DNA of 64,000 nucleotides from positions 48,001-112,000 of the forward strand of contig JACRBG010000058.1 of assembly GCA_016234595.1 (NCBI GenBank), in the 5' to 3' direction. The notes beneath the pieces were generated by a model, which had not been told where the DNA came from, ran no database searches, and saw nothing but the letters and a program-made list of their open reading frames with translations. This DNA comes from Chloroflexota bacterium (GTDB lineage Bacteria; Chloroflexota; Anaerolineae; Aggregatilineales; J027). This document shows, one piece after another, positions 25,466-34,853 of the stretch. The translations under genes were made by a program, and so were the position numbers. Numbering within the stretch: position 1 is the stretch's first letter; each line of letters opens with the position of its first letter.

Positions 25466-25813
25466 ATTTAAACTACGCTCCAAAACGTTATCTCGCCCGC
25501 ACGGTTACACTGCGGTTCAAATAGTGGCGTTTTCTCCTCACCTGCGACCTGCCAAAACAACACAATCATCAGGTATATAAAGTCATCAATTGGAGATGCT
25601 TTATTGTATCGTACCCATGCAAGATTGAGCAGAACGGCCTAGATTAACCACATATGAGATTCAATAGAATCTTTCCCCGTGTCTTGAAGCATGTTATAAT
25701 GCCTATCGGCTTCCGAGAGGAGGTAGCTCAATAGTCCAGTACTAACGAGTTTCAACGAAGCCGAGCCTTGAGTCCAAATCATAACTATCGCATTTTGCGG
25801 AGGTTAAAAAATT
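25466..25813. other. 348-bp intergenic region with divergent starts
   Basis: This lies between the rlmB-type gene and the solute-binding protein gene. It holds a promoter for the latter (25672-25700) and a long 5' leader in which CGGCTTC (25707-25713) could pair with GAAGCCG (25757-25763). No ORF or known RNA family is recognised; an SRP RNA was looked for and not found. Confidence 0.5.
25672..25700 (+). promoter_or_regulatory. Promoter of the solute-binding/fasciclin gene
   Basis: TATAAT is at 25695-25700 with a weak TTTCCC at 25672-25677 (17-bp spacer). Transcription would start near 25707 and give a leader of about 105 nt. Confidence 0.5.
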
Positions 25814-27463
25814 ATGTTTCGTAGACTGAGCATTTTGTTGCTCGTTGCTGTGATTGCGGTTGCTGGCCTTGGCCTTACACCGCACAAAGAAGCCAAAGCG
25901 CAGGGTACCACTATTGTTATCTGGCACGCTTGGCAGGACGCTGAACTTGATCTACTTAATACATGGATCGAAAACTACACTGGCATGATGTCCGATGTGA
26001 CGTTTGAAACCCGTTATGTTCCATTCGACGATTTGCGTTCCACCTATGAATCTGCCGCTGCCACAGGCGAAGGCCCCGACCTCTTGATCGGCGCTGCCGA
26101 CTGGGCTGGCCCATTGGCGACTGCTGGCTTGGTTCTGCCTCTCAGCGAAACCGTTGCTGGAACCGACCTAGAAGCCAACCTCACCACCGCTGCGTGGGAT
26201 TTGATGGGTTACGATGGCGAACGCTATGGTATTCCAGTCACCCTCGACGGCGTGGCGCTCTACTTCAACCGTGACCTCATTGACGATGCCGACGTTCCTA
26301 CCGACCTGATGGGCCTCGTGATGAAGGGCTTGGAACTGAACAATGGCGACGACAAGGGCCTCATCTTCAACAATGGCTTCTATCAAACCGCTGGTATCTA
26401 CTTCGGTTTGGGTGGTCAACTGTTTGATGCTGATGGCAACAACCTGTGGAACACGGATGACATTGCCACCAGTTACCTCAAGGGTCACCAAGACATCTTC
26501 AATGCCTTAAACGCCACTGGTCAAATCGGCGGCGACAATGCCCTCTTCCGCGAAGGCAAAGTTGCTCTCTTTATTGACGGTGTGTGGAATCTAAACACCT
26601 ATGTTGGCGACCTCGGTGACAGCCTCGGTGTCGCGCTCCTGCCCGACGTTGCCGAAGGCCAACCGTGGATGCCATTCTTCGGTGGCAAGGGCTTCTATGT
26701 CAACAGCACCAGCGACAACGTTGAAGCCTCACTCGCTTTCTTGACCTATGTTACCAGCGCCGACGGTCTGTCCCTCGGTTCACAAATTGCGGGTCACGTT
26801 CCACCAAGCGATTCCGTTACGGTTGAAGATCCCAATATTGCGGTCTTCGCCCAACAATTTGCTCGTGGCGTCGCCCTCCCCACCTCACCCGCGATGGGTG
26901 CCTATTGGGAACCACTGGGTAACGCGATCACCGCCGTGACTCAGGGCGGGGAAGATCCTGCTGCTGCTGCCGCCGCCGCCGAAGCGACCATTTTGGAAAA
27001 ACTGGCCCCACCCACTGAAGGTACGACCACTGGTGATGTGCCCGCGACCGTCGTTGACGCCGCGACCGCTAATCCCGACCTCGCCACCTTCTTGCAGGTT
27101 GCCAGCCTTTCCCCCGACACCGTTGCGGCTCTGGCTGGTGAAGGCCCCTTCACCATCTTCGCTCCCAGCAATGATGCTTTCACCGCAATGATGACCAGCA
27201 ACCCCGATCTTGTTGCTCAGGCAACTACCGATCCGTCTGTGTTGGTTGGCATTCTGACCTACCATGTTGTCCCCGGCCTGTTGATGGCTTCTGACGTGGC
27301 CGCTTCAACCGAACTGACCACCCTCAATGGCGCGGTAATCACCGTCACCGTTGATGGCGATTCCGTCATTTTGAACGGCACTATCAAAGTCACCACCACC
27401 GACATCGTGGCGGGCAATGGCGTCATCCACATCATTGATGGTGTGCTGCTGCCTCCTCAATAA
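25814..27463 (+). CDS. ABC-type solute-binding protein fused to a fasciclin domain
   Basis: A 549-aa protein with a strong AGGAGG-like site (GCGGAGG) and a signal peptide (LSILLLVAVIAVAGLGL). Residues about 33-395 are a family 1 (maltose type) extracellular solute-binding protein (IVIWHAWQDAELDLL at its start, GEGPDLLIGAADW). After an Ala/Pro-rich linker, residues about 412-549 form a complete FAS1 domain with GPFTIFAPSNDAF, LTYHVVPG and the terminal NGVIHIIDGVLLP. The fusion suggests a sugar-binding protein tethered to cell-surface or matrix components. No ABC permease or ATPase is adjacent. Codon use is more GC-rich than the neighbours, consistent with high expression. A strong terminator follows. 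Confidence 0.9.
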   Translation: MFRRLSILLLVAVIAVAGLGLTPHKEAKAQGTTIVIWHAWQDAELDLLNTWIENYTGMMSDVTFETRYVPFDDLRSTYESAAATGEGPDLLIGAADWAGPLATAGLVLPLSETVAGTDLEANLTTAAWDLMGYDGERYGIPVTLDGVALYFNRDLIDDADVPTDLMGLVMKGLELNNGDDKGLIFNNGFYQTAGIYFGLGGQLFDADGNNLWNTDDIATSYLKGHQDIFNALNATGQIGGDNALFREGKVALFIDGVWNLNTYVGDLGDSLGVALLPDVAEGQPWMPFFGGKGFYVNSTSDNVEASLAFLTYVTSADGLSLGSQIAGHVPPSDSVTVEDPNIAVFAQQFARGVALPTSPAMGAYWEPLGNAITAVTQGGEDPAAAAAAAEATILEKLAPPTEGTTTGDVPATVVDAATANPDLATFLQVASLSPDTVAALAGEGPFTIFAPSNDAFTAMMTSNPDLVAQATTDPSVLVGILTYHVVPGLLMASDVAASTELTTLNGAVITVTVDGDSVILNGTIKVTTTDIVAGNGVIHIIDGVLLPPQ

Positions 27464-27489
27464 GGGATTTAATTCCTTTGCAATAAAAC

Positions 27490-27522
27490 AAAGCGCCGTG
27501 TCTACCCGATGCGGCGCTTTTT
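27490..27522 (+). terminator. Rho-independent terminator
   Basis: A perfect 9-bp stem AAAGCGCCG / CGGCGCTTT with a 13-nt loop runs directly into TTTTT, 26 nt after the stop of the solute-binding protein gene. Confidence 0.88.
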
Positions 27523-27554
27523 GCTTCTATTAGAAATTAAAGGAGATTAAGCCT

Positions 27555-28343
27555 ATGTCCTTTTTTGAGATTTTTGCACTGGGTGGCTTTGTCGTTTTTG
27601 TCTACGTTACCTTGCTGTGGTTCATCAGCCTTGCCCTCAAAAATTCTAGTATTGTCGATATTTTTTGGGGCTTAGGCTTTGTCCTTGCCACCGGAGTCTA
27701 TTTTATGCTGAGTAATGATGGTTATCAGGGTCGTCAATTATTGATGTTGGCGCTTGTAGCCATCTGGGGCATCCGGCTTTCGGTGCATATCGGGCGGCGT
27801 AACATTGGCAAAGGTGAAGATTTTCGTTATGCCAATTGGCGACGTCAATATGCCGAAAAATGGTGGTGGCGCAGCTATTTGCAAGTCTTTCTATTACAAG
27901 GACTGATTTTGTGGCTGATTTCGACCCCCCTGCTGACCGCCCAATATCATGCCACTCCTGACCACTTCACGGTTTTGGATATTCTGGGGTTGTTGGTTTG
28001 GGGAATTGGATTTTTCTTCGAGGCAGTGGGTGATTGGCAATTGATGGTTTTTAAAGCTAACCCTGCCAATAAAGGCAAAGTTTTAAATACGGGTTTGTGG
28101 CGCTATACCCGCCATCCCAATTATTTTGGCGATGCCACTCTGTGGTGGGGCTATTTTTTGATCGCCCTTACCACCCACAACGGATTTTTGACGATCTACG
28201 CCCCGGCCTTTATGACCTTTCTGCTCATGAAAGTTTCCGGCGTGGCAATGCTCGAAAAAACACTGGTCGAAACCAAACCGCAATACCGCGATTATGTGCA
28301 GGCGACCAATGCCTTTTTTCCCGGCCCACCCCGTAAATCCTAG
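27555..28343 (+). CDS. DUF1295 / steroid 5-alpha-reductase-like membrane protein
   Basis: A 262-aa protein preceded by AAAGGAG. It has about six membrane helices and the DUF1295 signature near the C-terminus: NTGLWRYTRHPNYFGDATLWWG, split by the helix that follows, and MLEKTLVETKPQYRDYV. The family is related to steroid 5-alpha-reductases and isoprenylcysteine methyltransferases, with an NADPH- or SAM-binding C-terminal region. The reaction is unknown. It stands alone between the terminator and the tRNA gene. Confidence 0.9.
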   Translation: MSFFEIFALGGFVVFVYVTLLWFISLALKNSSIVDIFWGLGFVLATGVYFMLSNDGYQGRQLLMLALVAIWGIRLSVHIGRRNIGKGEDFRYANWRRQYAEKWWWRSYLQVFLLQGLILWLISTPLLTAQYHATPDHFTVLDILGLLVWGIGFFFEAVGDWQLMVFKANPANKGKVLNTGLWRYTRHPNYFGDATLWWGYFLIALTTHNGFLTIYAPAFMTFLLMKVSGVAMLEKTLVETKPQYRDYVQATNAFFPGPPRKS

Positions 28344-28355
28344 TGCCTATCAGTC

Positions 28356-28385
28356 TTGACAGGCAACGCGGCAGACTGATACAAT
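28356..28385 (+). promoter_or_regulatory. Sigma-70 type promoter of the tRNA gene
   Basis: Perfect TTGACA (28356-28361), an 18-bp spacer and TACAAT (28380-28385). The mature tRNA begins 17 nt further on. Confidence 0.8.
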
Positions 28386-28401
28386 CCTAATTGAATTAAG
28401 C

Positions 28402-28474
<73 letters not shown>

Positions 28475-28490
28475 AATCAGAATCTTCGAT

Positions 28491-28513
28491 AAACTGCCCT
28501 CGGCAGTTTTTTT
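28491..28513 (+). terminator. Terminator of the tRNA gene
   Basis: Perfect 8-bp stem AAACTGCC / GGCAGTTT with a 3-nt loop, followed by further T residues, 16 nt after the tRNA. Confidence 0.88.
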
Positions 28514-28517
28514 GTTG

Positions 28518-29171
28518 TTAATCACCCGAACTCCACTGGATACCTTGCCTCAGCAATTGAGCAAAATTGGCATCTTCCCAAGCCACAGCATTGTCCCCCA
28601 GTTGCAAACAAAATACTCGACTAGCCTTGTATTGCCGCGTCCATGCGATCGTCTTCACACTCTTGGGGTGCGTGGTGGTCATCAAAATATGATTATCGCC
28701 TTGTATCGCGTCCGGCATCCTATACGTTTCGTCCGTAATCGTCCAATCCTTTAGCCCGTCCATAATGGGGTGTTGGGGGTCAACAATATTCAGCGGTATG
28801 GCTTCGTGATGGGCATAATGTGTCAATTGCCGATTGGTGATACCGACAATCTGATCCCACGCTTGCCACGTTGGAAAGGCCAAGAGGCTATGATGGAGCA
28901 TCACAATACCCTGTGGTGTCTTCCCTAGTGCTTCCACCACCGACTGCACCGTATCATTTTGCCCCGGCGGCGGCCCCATATCCACCAATTCGTGCTTGAG
29001 ATGAGTATAAAAAACCAAAACATTGTACTCAGCGCGGGCCTCTGATGAAGACGTCACAAAATCAGCCATATGCTGAACATAAGCATCAATCCCCGCCATT
29101 TGCCGAAACAAATGCTGGAATGCGATTACACTAAAATGGTGTCCACCGGTGATGACCGCAGTTTTTATCAT
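28518..29171 (-). CDS. ThuA-like domain protein
   Basis: A 217-aa protein with the class I glutamine-amidotransferase-like fold of the ThuA family: start KTAVITGGHHFSV, central GIVMLHHSLLAFPTW, then HPIMDGL and the late TTTHPKSVKTIAW and RVFCLQLGDN. ThuA proteins are linked to sugar utilisation, including trehalose and other disaccharides, but the reaction is not settled. No catalytic Cys-His-Glu triad is evident. It is alone on the minus strand between the tRNA and rho. Confidence 0.85.
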   Translation of the reverse strand: MIKTAVITGGHHFSVIAFQHLFRQMAGIDAYVQHMADFVTSSSEARAEYNVLVFYTHLKHELVDMGPPPGQNDTVQSVVEALGKTPQGIVMLHHSLLAFPTWQAWDQIVGITNRQLTHYAHHEAIPLNIVDPQHPIMDGLKDWTITDETYRMPDAIQGDNHILMTTTHPKSVKTIAWTRQYKASRVFCLQLGDNAVAWEDANFAQLLRQGIQWSSGD

Positions 29172-29277
29172 AGTCGTAGGGGTTTAAAAATTGATGAGGC
29201 AAGAGGAGTAGATTTGAATTGAGCAGCGCCCATACAATCAATGTATATGGACGCCACCCCAAAATTAGTGGCAAAAC

Positions 29278-30543
29278 CTAGTTGCCAACCATCAAACCTT
29301 CCAAGAATTCTTCGTTGTTTTCGGTACGGCGCAGTTGGCTGAGTAAGCGTTCGGTGGCTTCCACAATTTCGTCGCCATCTTCCTTAACCATCATGTCAAA
29401 CATGCGGCGCATGGTCCAAACACGTTGAGTGATGTCTGGCCCAAGTAGTAATTCCTCACGACGAGTTGAGGACTGGGTAATATCGAAGGCGGGGAACACA
29501 CGGCGTTCTTGCAATTCACGCGCAAGATGCAATTCCATGTTACCCGTACCCTTGAATTCTTCATAAATCACATCGTCCATGCGGCTACCCGTCTTAACCA
29601 AACAGGTCGCCACAATCGTCAAACTGCCGCCCTCTTCAACATTACGGGCCGCCCCAAAGAAACGTTTAGGCGGATAAAGTGCCGAGGGGTCAAGACCACC
29701 CGTCAGGGTACGTCCACTTGGTGGAACGACGAGATTATAGGCCCGTGCTAGACGAGTGATGCTGTCCAGCAAAATCGCCACATCCCGTCCACTTTCGACC
29801 AAACGTTTAGCACGTGCAAGGGCCATTTCGGCCACCCGTACGTGGCTCTGTGCCAAATCGTCAAACGTACTACTGACTACTTCAGCATCTACCGAACGAT
29901 CCATGTCGGTTACTTCTTCAGGCCGCTCCCCAATCAGAACAACCATCAAATGGACACCCGGATAGTTGGTGCTAATGGCATTCGCCACTTCTTTAAGCAC
30001 AGTCGTTTTACCCGCTTTGGGTGGGCTAACAAATAAACCACGTTGGCCCTTGCCGATGGGGGAGATGAGGTTGAGCAAACGGGTGGAAAGAATACGTCCG
30101 TTGGTTTCCAAATTAAAGCGTTCAAGGGGGAAAATAGGGGTCAGATTCTCAAAATTAGGGCGATTCTTGATGAGTTCTGGATCCATCCCGTTGACCGCTT
30201 CAACCCGCAGCAACCCATAATATTTCTCAGAGTCTTTGGGGGGTCGAATTTGTCCGATGACCATGTCGCCTGTTCGCAAATTAAAGCGCCGAATTTGCGT
30301 TTGGCTGACATAAATGTCATCCGAGCCGGGAAGATAGCTAGAAGAGCGCAAAAAGCCGATGCCATCTTCAATTATTTCCAAAATCCCGCCGCGCAACTGA
30401 TGGCCTTGTTTTTCGGCCTTATCACGAAGGATGCGGAGGATTAATTCTTCTTTCTTTAAGCGGCTGTACCCGGCGATTTCTGCTTCACGCGCAATTGCTC
30501 GCAGTTCGACAAGGGTCATCCGTTCTAAATCTGCTATATCCAT
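29278..30543 (-). CDS. rho: Transcription termination factor Rho
   Basis: A 421-aa protein starting at [15 protein letters not shown]; an upstream in-frame start adds 12 residues without support. Order: Rho N-terminal helical domain, cold-shock-like RNA-binding domain ([30 protein letters not shown]), then the RecA-type ATPase with Walker [10 protein letters not shown], Walker [16 protein letters not shown]-loop and R-loop ([19 protein letters not shown]). It is a hexameric RNA helicase that releases RNA polymerase. The leader is long (about 180 nt), which suits the autogenous control known for rho in other bacteria. Confidence 0.97.
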   Translation of the reverse strand: MDIADLERMTLVELRAIAREAEIAGYSRLKKEELILRILRDKAEKQGHQLRGGILEIIEDGIGFLRSSSYLPGSDDIYVSQTQIRRFNLRTGDMVIGQIRPPKDSEKYYGLLRVEAVNGMDPELIKNRPNFENLTPIFPLERFNLETNGRILSTRLLNLISPIGKGQRGLFVSPPKAGKTTVLKEVANAISTNYPGVHLMVVLIGERPEEVTDMDRSVDAEVVSSTFDDLAQSHVRVAEMALARAKRLVESGRDVAILLDSITRLARAYNLVVPPSGRTLTGGLDPSALYPPKRFFGAARNVEEGGSLTIVATCLVKTGSRMDDVIYEEFKGTGNMELHLARELQERRVFPAFDITQSSTRREELLLGPDITQRVWTMRRMFDMMVKEDGDEIVEATERLLSQLRRTENNEEFLEGLMVGN

Positions 30544-30610
30544 GCAATTACCTGTTATAGGGTGAATGGTAAAGGACACAGTGGGTGATTGTTGATAAAT
30601 GCCAAAAATA

Positions 30611-30630
30611 TGACCATTTAGTGTTGGTCA
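30611..30630 (-). promoter_or_regulatory. Small hairpin in the rho leader
   Basis: TGACCA / TGGTCA with an 8-nt loop, inside the predicted 5' leader of rho. It may play a part in leader control; evidence is weak. Confidence 0.25.
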
Positions 30631-30728
30631 GATTTGTAAGTTTCAATTAGACCACAAGCAGTGTTGAAACAATAATTGCACAATCTTAGTGGGGATAGGG
30701 TTACACTACAAAACCACCCGTGATTCAC

Positions 30729-30757
30729 AATATATCACACTCTGTTTTACAGGGCAA
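30729..30757 (-). promoter_or_regulatory. Putative rho promoter
   Basis: On the minus strand TTGCCC (30752-30757), a 17-bp spacer and TATATT (30729-30734). Transcription would start near 30722, giving a leader of about 180 nt before the rho ATG. Confidence 0.5.
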
Positions 30758-30798
30758 GACTTTTTCAAGCGATTTGATTTGAAATCATCCTGATTTGT

Positions 30799-31863
30799 CT
30801 ATTTTTTTGCATCCCGATGAGCGCGGTAAACTTCTAACCATTCCCTGTCATAATCGCGGATGAAGTTATTCGCTTTTTTGACCAACTCAGGATTGCCAAT
30901 AAACAAGGGAACACGCTGCTGCAATTTATGCGGCACGATGTCCAAAATAGGTATATCGCCATCCGAAGCCGCCGCCCCCGCTTGCTCGGCAATAAAAGCC
31001 AACGGGATAGCCTCAAACAGCAGCCGTAATTTACCACTGGGGTCGTTGGGGTCATTCAAATCACCGGGGTAGACATAGACCCCCCCATTCAGCAAATTCC
31101 GATGAAAATCAGCCACGAGTGACCCAATATAGCGTTGCGACAGCGGTTTACTGCCCTCGCCATAAATGCCTTGCAACCACTTGACATAATGCCGCACACC
31201 CGGCGTCCAATATTTCTCGTTACCCTGATTAACACTGTAATATTTGGATTTGCTGGGGATGGTGATGCGCTCATTGCTGAGGATAAATTCACCAACACTG
31301 GGGTCAAGCGTAAAACCATGCACCCCATCGCCCACCGTATACACCATCATGGTACTGGGGCCATAGACCACATACCCCGCCGCCGCGATAGCTCGCCCCG
31401 GCTGCAAAACATCTTCCAGTGTGCCGCGTGGCGCATCGGAAATTTTGCGGAAAATGCCAAAAATCGTCCCGACGCTGACGTTGACATCTACATTCGATGA
31501 TCCATCAAGGGGGTCATAAACCAACACATATTTGCCACATTCAAAACGTTCTGGGATAGGGACGATGTCTTCATTCTCTTCCGACGCCATCACGCACAAT
31601 CGTCCTGTGTGGTCATTCATTTTGAAGATGACATCATTGGCAAAAATATCGAGCTTTTGCTGTTGCTCACCATAGACATTTTTAGTATCTGCCGAGCCAA
31701 GAATATTGACCAAGCCCGCCCGGGTGGTTTCCCGTGCAATGATTTTGGCGGCAAGCGCAATATCATATAGCAATTGAGTCAAAACGCCCGTCGCTTGGGG
31801 CGCAGCTTCTCGTTGGGCCTCAAGGATGTGGCGTTCAATCGTCATTAAAGCAGCAGAAGGCAT
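30799..31863 (-). CDS. fbp: Class I fructose-1,6-bisphosphatase
   Basis: A 354-aa enzyme that removes the 1-phosphate from fructose 1,6-bisphosphate in gluconeogenesis. It has metal-binding SEENED (about 98-103), the hallmark [12 protein letters not shown] (about 117-128), [14 protein letters not shown], the substrate motif [20 protein letters not shown] and the C-terminal [10 protein letters not shown]. Length matches the bacterial class I type. It is co-directional with uppS upstream, but a terminator separates them, so it probably has its own promoter. Confidence 0.96.
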   Translation of the reverse strand: MPSAALMTIERHILEAQREAAPQATGVLTQLLYDIALAAKIIARETTRAGLVNILGSADTKNVYGEQQQKLDIFANDVIFKMNDHTGRLCVMASEENEDIVPIPERFECGKYVLVYDPLDGSSNVDVNVSVGTIFGIFRKISDAPRGTLEDVLQPGRAIAAAGYVVYGPSTMMVYTVGDGVHGFTLDPSVGEFILSNERITIPSKSKYYSVNQGNEKYWTPGVRHYVKWLQGIYGEGSKPLSQRYIGSLVADFHRNLLNGGVYVYPGDLNDPNDPSGKLRLLFEAIPLAFIAEQAGAAASDGDIPILDIVPHKLQQRVPLFIGNPELVKKANNFIRDYDREWLEVYRAHRDAKK

Positions 31864-31895
31864 GGGGGAAAACTCCTGTTACTTTGCTCAGAAAT

Positions 31896-31921
31896 AAATA
31901 AAAAGGCCGAAAAATCGGCCT
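31896..31921 (-). terminator. Terminator after uppS
   Basis: On the minus strand AGGCCGA / TCGGCCT with a 4-nt loop is followed by TTTTTATTTATTT, 14 nt after the uppS stop. A classic intrinsic terminator. Confidence 0.85.
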
Positions 31922-31935
31922 GCTAAAGATTTAAT

Positions 31936-32655
31936 TTAGGGTTCTTTGACCAATCCAAAACGGCGATCACGCGCACCGTAATATTCAATGGCCCGCAGTA
32001 ATTCGGTGCGGTTAAAGTCGGGCCAATAGGTCGGCGTTGAATAAAACTCCGAATAGGCGGCCTGCCACATCAGGAAATTGCTGAGACGCATATCCCCGCC
32101 CGTGCGAATAATCAAATCAGGATCGGGTTGCCCCCCTGTATAGAGGTGCTGACTGATAAGGTCTTCCGTGACTGCTTCTGGCGCGGTGCCTTCGCGCATA
32201 ATCTGGCGTACTGCTTGGACAATCTCATCCCGTCCGCCATAGTTAAAGGCGATATTGAGGGTCAGAACCTCATTATTACGGGTCAACTCCAACGCCTCTT
32301 GAATCCGTTTTTTCAAGCGTGGATTGAGGCCATCCAGTTTGCCAATATGCCGTAGCTTGACACCTTTTTCGTGCAGCGCATTCAGTTCACGGTCAATGAA
32401 GTAGTCAATGATACTGAGTAAAAAACGCACCTCAGCCGGGGGGCGGCCCCAATTTTCGGTCGAAAACGCATAGATAGTGAGAATTTTTATCCCAAAGTCG
32501 CCACACGCCTCAAGGACACCCCGCAAATTTTCGACGCCATGCCGATGCCCTTCAGAGCGTGGCAGGCCGCGTTGTTTGGCCCAGCGTCCGTTGCCGTCCA
32601 TGATGATCCCAACATGATAGGGGGGGTTTTCGGGGAGTTCTGGCTCAAAATTCAT
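31936..32655 (-). CDS. uppS: Isoprenyl (undecaprenyl) diphosphate synthase
   Basis: A 239-aa cis-prenyltransferase. The start is set at MNFEPELPEN, which has AAGG upstream; ATG at 32673 and TTG at 32694 are alternatives. Motifs: HVGIIMDGNGRWAKQRG (catalytic Asp and phosphate loop), LTIYAFSTENWGRP, LNIAFNYGGRDEIV, and PDLIIRTGGDMRLSNFLMWQ followed by AYSEF. It builds the C55 lipid carrier for cell-wall and polysaccharide precursors from farnesyl diphosphate and isopentenyl diphosphate. It is co-transcribed with frr upstream, a common pairing in bacteria. Confidence 0.95.
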   Translation of the reverse strand: MNFEPELPENPPYHVGIIMDGNGRWAKQRGLPRSEGHRHGVENLRGVLEACGDFGIKILTIYAFSTENWGRPPAEVRFLLSIIDYFIDRELNALHEKGVKLRHIGKLDGLNPRLKKRIQEALELTRNNEVLTLNIAFNYGGRDEIVQAVRQIMREGTAPEAVTEDLISQHLYTGGQPDPDLIIRTGGDMRLSNFLMWQAAYSEFYSTPTYWPDFNRTELLRAIEYYGARDRRFGLVKEP

Positions 32656-32701
32656 AATGTTCGCTACCTTCATGGGATAAAAAAGACGGGGCAAAGATCA
32701 A

Positions 32702-33259
32702 CTAAACCTGCATAATTTCGGCTTCTTTGCGTTTGCCTGTTTCATCAATCTGTTCAATATGCCGCGTGGTCAATTTTTCAAGGCGGTCTTGGCCCTGATG
32801 CAAATCATCCTCGGAAATCATTTTCTCTTTTTCAAGTTCTTTGAGGTCTTCCATCGCCCCACGTCGAATATTGCGCACCGATACCTTCGCTTCTTCAAGC
32901 CGTTTGTGCATAATCTTGACAAGGTCTTTACGACGCTCTTGAGTCAGCGCGGGGATGTTGAGCCGAATATTAGTGCCGTCGTTATTGGGTGTCAAGCCTA
33001 AGTCCGAGGCAAGAATAGCTTTTTCAATGATATTCGTCGAGGTACGATCAAACGGGCGAATGGAAATCGTCTGTGGCTCTGGAACGCTCAAACTAGCAAG
33101 CTGATAAAGGGGGGTAGGGGTACCGTAATATTCAACTTCGAGCTTTTCAACCAGTGCCGTTGAGGCCCGCCCTGTACGCATGGAAGCAAGATCATGTTCC
33201 AAGACATGAAGGGTGGATTTCATACGGTCTTCAGCGTCTTTTAGGACATCGTTCATCAT
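32702..33259 (-). CDS. frr: Ribosome recycling factor
   Basis: A 185-aa protein of normal length. It shows the RRF pattern: N-terminal helix MKSTLHVLEHDLASMRTGRA, YYGTPTPLYQLASLSVPEPQ, DLGLTPNNDGTNIRL, then PALTQERRKDLVKIMHKRLEEAK with VSVRNIRR, and the C-terminal helix. With EF-G it splits post-termination ribosomes. The usual partners pyrH, tsf and rpsB are not upstream. Two adjacent ATG codons can serve as start; GGAG lies upstream. Confidence 0.96.
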   Translation of the reverse strand: MMNDVLKDAEDRMKSTLHVLEHDLASMRTGRASTALVEKLEVEYYGTPTPLYQLASLSVPEPQTISIRPFDRTSTNIIEKAILASDLGLTPNNDGTNIRLNIPALTQERRKDLVKIMHKRLEEAKVSVRNIRRGAMEDLKELEKEKMISEDDLHQGQDRLEKLTTRHIEQIDETGKRKEAEIMQV

Positions 33260-33418
33260 AACCCATCACTCCAAGCGGTAAATTTTAAGTTTAAGGCTGA
33301 ACATGCTAGATTGTTGCTGATTCGGGGACGCTTGTCAAACACTACCTTATCTCCCTTTCACTTCATTGATACACTGATGGCGCAAAAAAAGCGTACCCTG
33401 TTGCCGGACAACTGCCGC

Positions 33419-33424
33419 TATAAT
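33419..33424 (+). promoter_or_regulatory. Candidate -10 element of the phosphodiesterase gene
   Basis: A perfect TATAAT 22 nt before the ATG; no clear -35 at 17-18 bp. Confidence 0.35.
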
Positions 33425-33446
33425 TATCCTGCACCACAAGGAGAAA

Positions 33447-34766
33447 ATGACTGTGGTATCTTATAGTCTCGGCCCCACTGCCGATCAATTAGAATCCCGC
33501 ATCCGCCAACATCGCCCGCTCGAACTACCCGCAGCATGGGCCAATGAAGTGTTATTTCCCTATTATAATGGCCTGTCCATCCGCAATGTTCCCCACACCA
33601 TTGCCCAGTTATTAGGTGTCCCCTTGCCCGGTAACGCCCCTCTTGACGGCATGGTTTGGGATAGTCATCCGCTTGAAGGCAATATTCAGCGTGTGGTCGT
33701 GTTTTTGTCGGATGGTTTAGGCTATCTACGCCTTAAACAAGCTATTGAACAAGATACCGAGCTCCAAGAAACCGTCGCCCGCCTGACTGATGGCCGGGGG
33801 CCTGTACCCCTGACCTCAACCGCCCCCTCAACCACTTGTACCGCTCTCCCCACTCTATGGACAGGACGCGGCCCCATTTCGCATGGATTGGTTGCTACCC
33901 GTCTCTACCTGCGCGAAGTCGGGGCACTGTCGCATATTTTGCACTATCGCCCTGTCGCCTCCAAACGCAAAGACACCCTTTTGGAATGGGGGCTTCAACC
34001 CGAAACCTTTATTCCGGGTGCGACCCTTGGCGAGATTTTAGGCCACGCCCATATCCCTAGTCGAGTGGTCGTCACCGACGGCATTCAAGGTTCTAATCTC
34101 TCCCAAATTATTTATCGTGGGGTGGGCGAACGGATCGTGCATGGGGGTTATAGTGATACATGGTCGCGGATTCATCAAGTCCTCGAAGCAACGGCTGGTC
34201 AGAAGTGTTATGTCCATATCTATTGGGAAGCCGTAGATACACTTTCGCATTTACATGGCTCGCATCACGAATGGCTGACCCGCGAAATTAAGCGCCAACT
34301 GTCCGACATCCATGTTGTTCTCAATAGCCCCAGCGTCCAAGACGGCCAAACACTCGTCATGATTGTGGCTGATCACGGGCATCATAACGTCTCGGAAAAT
34401 ATTATGCTGCACCAAGATGAACGCGCCGCACCCATTTGGAATGCCAGTCGCGGCGGTCTTGGGGGTGAGACCCGACTAGGCTATCTCTATCTCCGCGACG
34501 GTTATAAACAGCAAGTGATTGATACTGTTGAGCGTAATTTTAGTGATTGTCTGACATGGATTGAACCAGAAGCAGCCATTCAAAGTGGACTATTTGGCCC
34601 AGAGACACCTTACATCGAATCCATTCACCGTTTGGGAGATTTAATCCTTGTGCCGCGTCTAAACTATCGGCTCGGTGATCATCTCCGTCCATTGGTAGCC
34701 CAGAGTTTGCACGGGGGTCTTTCCGAGTGGGAAATGATGGTGCCGTTGATGTGGAAGGTCATTTGA
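33447..34766 (+). CDS. Type I phosphodiesterase / nucleotide pyrophosphatase family protein
   Basis: A 439-aa protein with AAGGAG five bases before the ATG. It has the alkaline-phosphatase-superfamily metal and nucleophile layout: FLSDGLGYLRL (first metal Asp), TSTAPSTTCTALPTLWTG (nucleophile Thr), GPISHGLVATR, HIYWEAVDTLSHLHG and IVADHGHH (second metal site). No signal peptide or membrane segment, so it is probably cytoplasmic. Substrate is unknown; phosphodiesters or phosphonates are typical of the family. Confidence 0.9.
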   Translation: MTVVSYSLGPTADQLESRIRQHRPLELPAAWANEVLFPYYNGLSIRNVPHTIAQLLGVPLPGNAPLDGMVWDSHPLEGNIQRVVVFLSDGLGYLRLKQAIEQDTELQETVARLTDGRGPVPLTSTAPSTTCTALPTLWTGRGPISHGLVATRLYLREVGALSHILHYRPVASKRKDTLLEWGLQPETFIPGATLGEILGHAHIPSRVVVTDGIQGSNLSQIIYRGVGERIVHGGYSDTWSRIHQVLEATAGQKCYVHIYWEAVDTLSHLHGSHHEWLTREIKRQLSDIHVVLNSPSVQDGQTLVMIVADHGHHNVSENIMLHQDERAAPIWNASRGGLGGETRLGYLYLRDGYKQQVIDTVERNFSDCLTWIEPEAAIQSGLFGPETPYIESIHRLGDLILVPRLNYRLGDHLRPLVAQSLHGGLSEWEMMVPLMWKVI

Positions 34767-34783
34767 CCCAGTGAGAATCATTA

Positions 34784-34812
34784 GCGACATAATGCTAATC
34801 GGCCCGTATAAT
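34784..34812 (+). promoter_or_regulatory. Putative promoter of the TPR gene
   Basis: GCGACA (34784-34789), a 17-bp spacer and TATAAT (34807-34812), 41 nt before the ATG. Confidence 0.45.
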
Positions 34813-34853
34813 TGAAAACAGGAAATCAAGCAAGCGAATAGAAAGTACAACTG

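Noticed and set aside
25466..25813. SRP (4.5S) RNA or other known small RNA
   Set aside because: The conserved GGAAGG/AGCAG-type domain IV loop is absent; only a promoter and leader were supported.
29226..29254. Rho-independent terminator downstream of rho
   Set aside because: A 9-bp hairpin (GCGCCCATA / TATGGACGC) exists but has no T-run on the minus strand; support is too weak to annotate.
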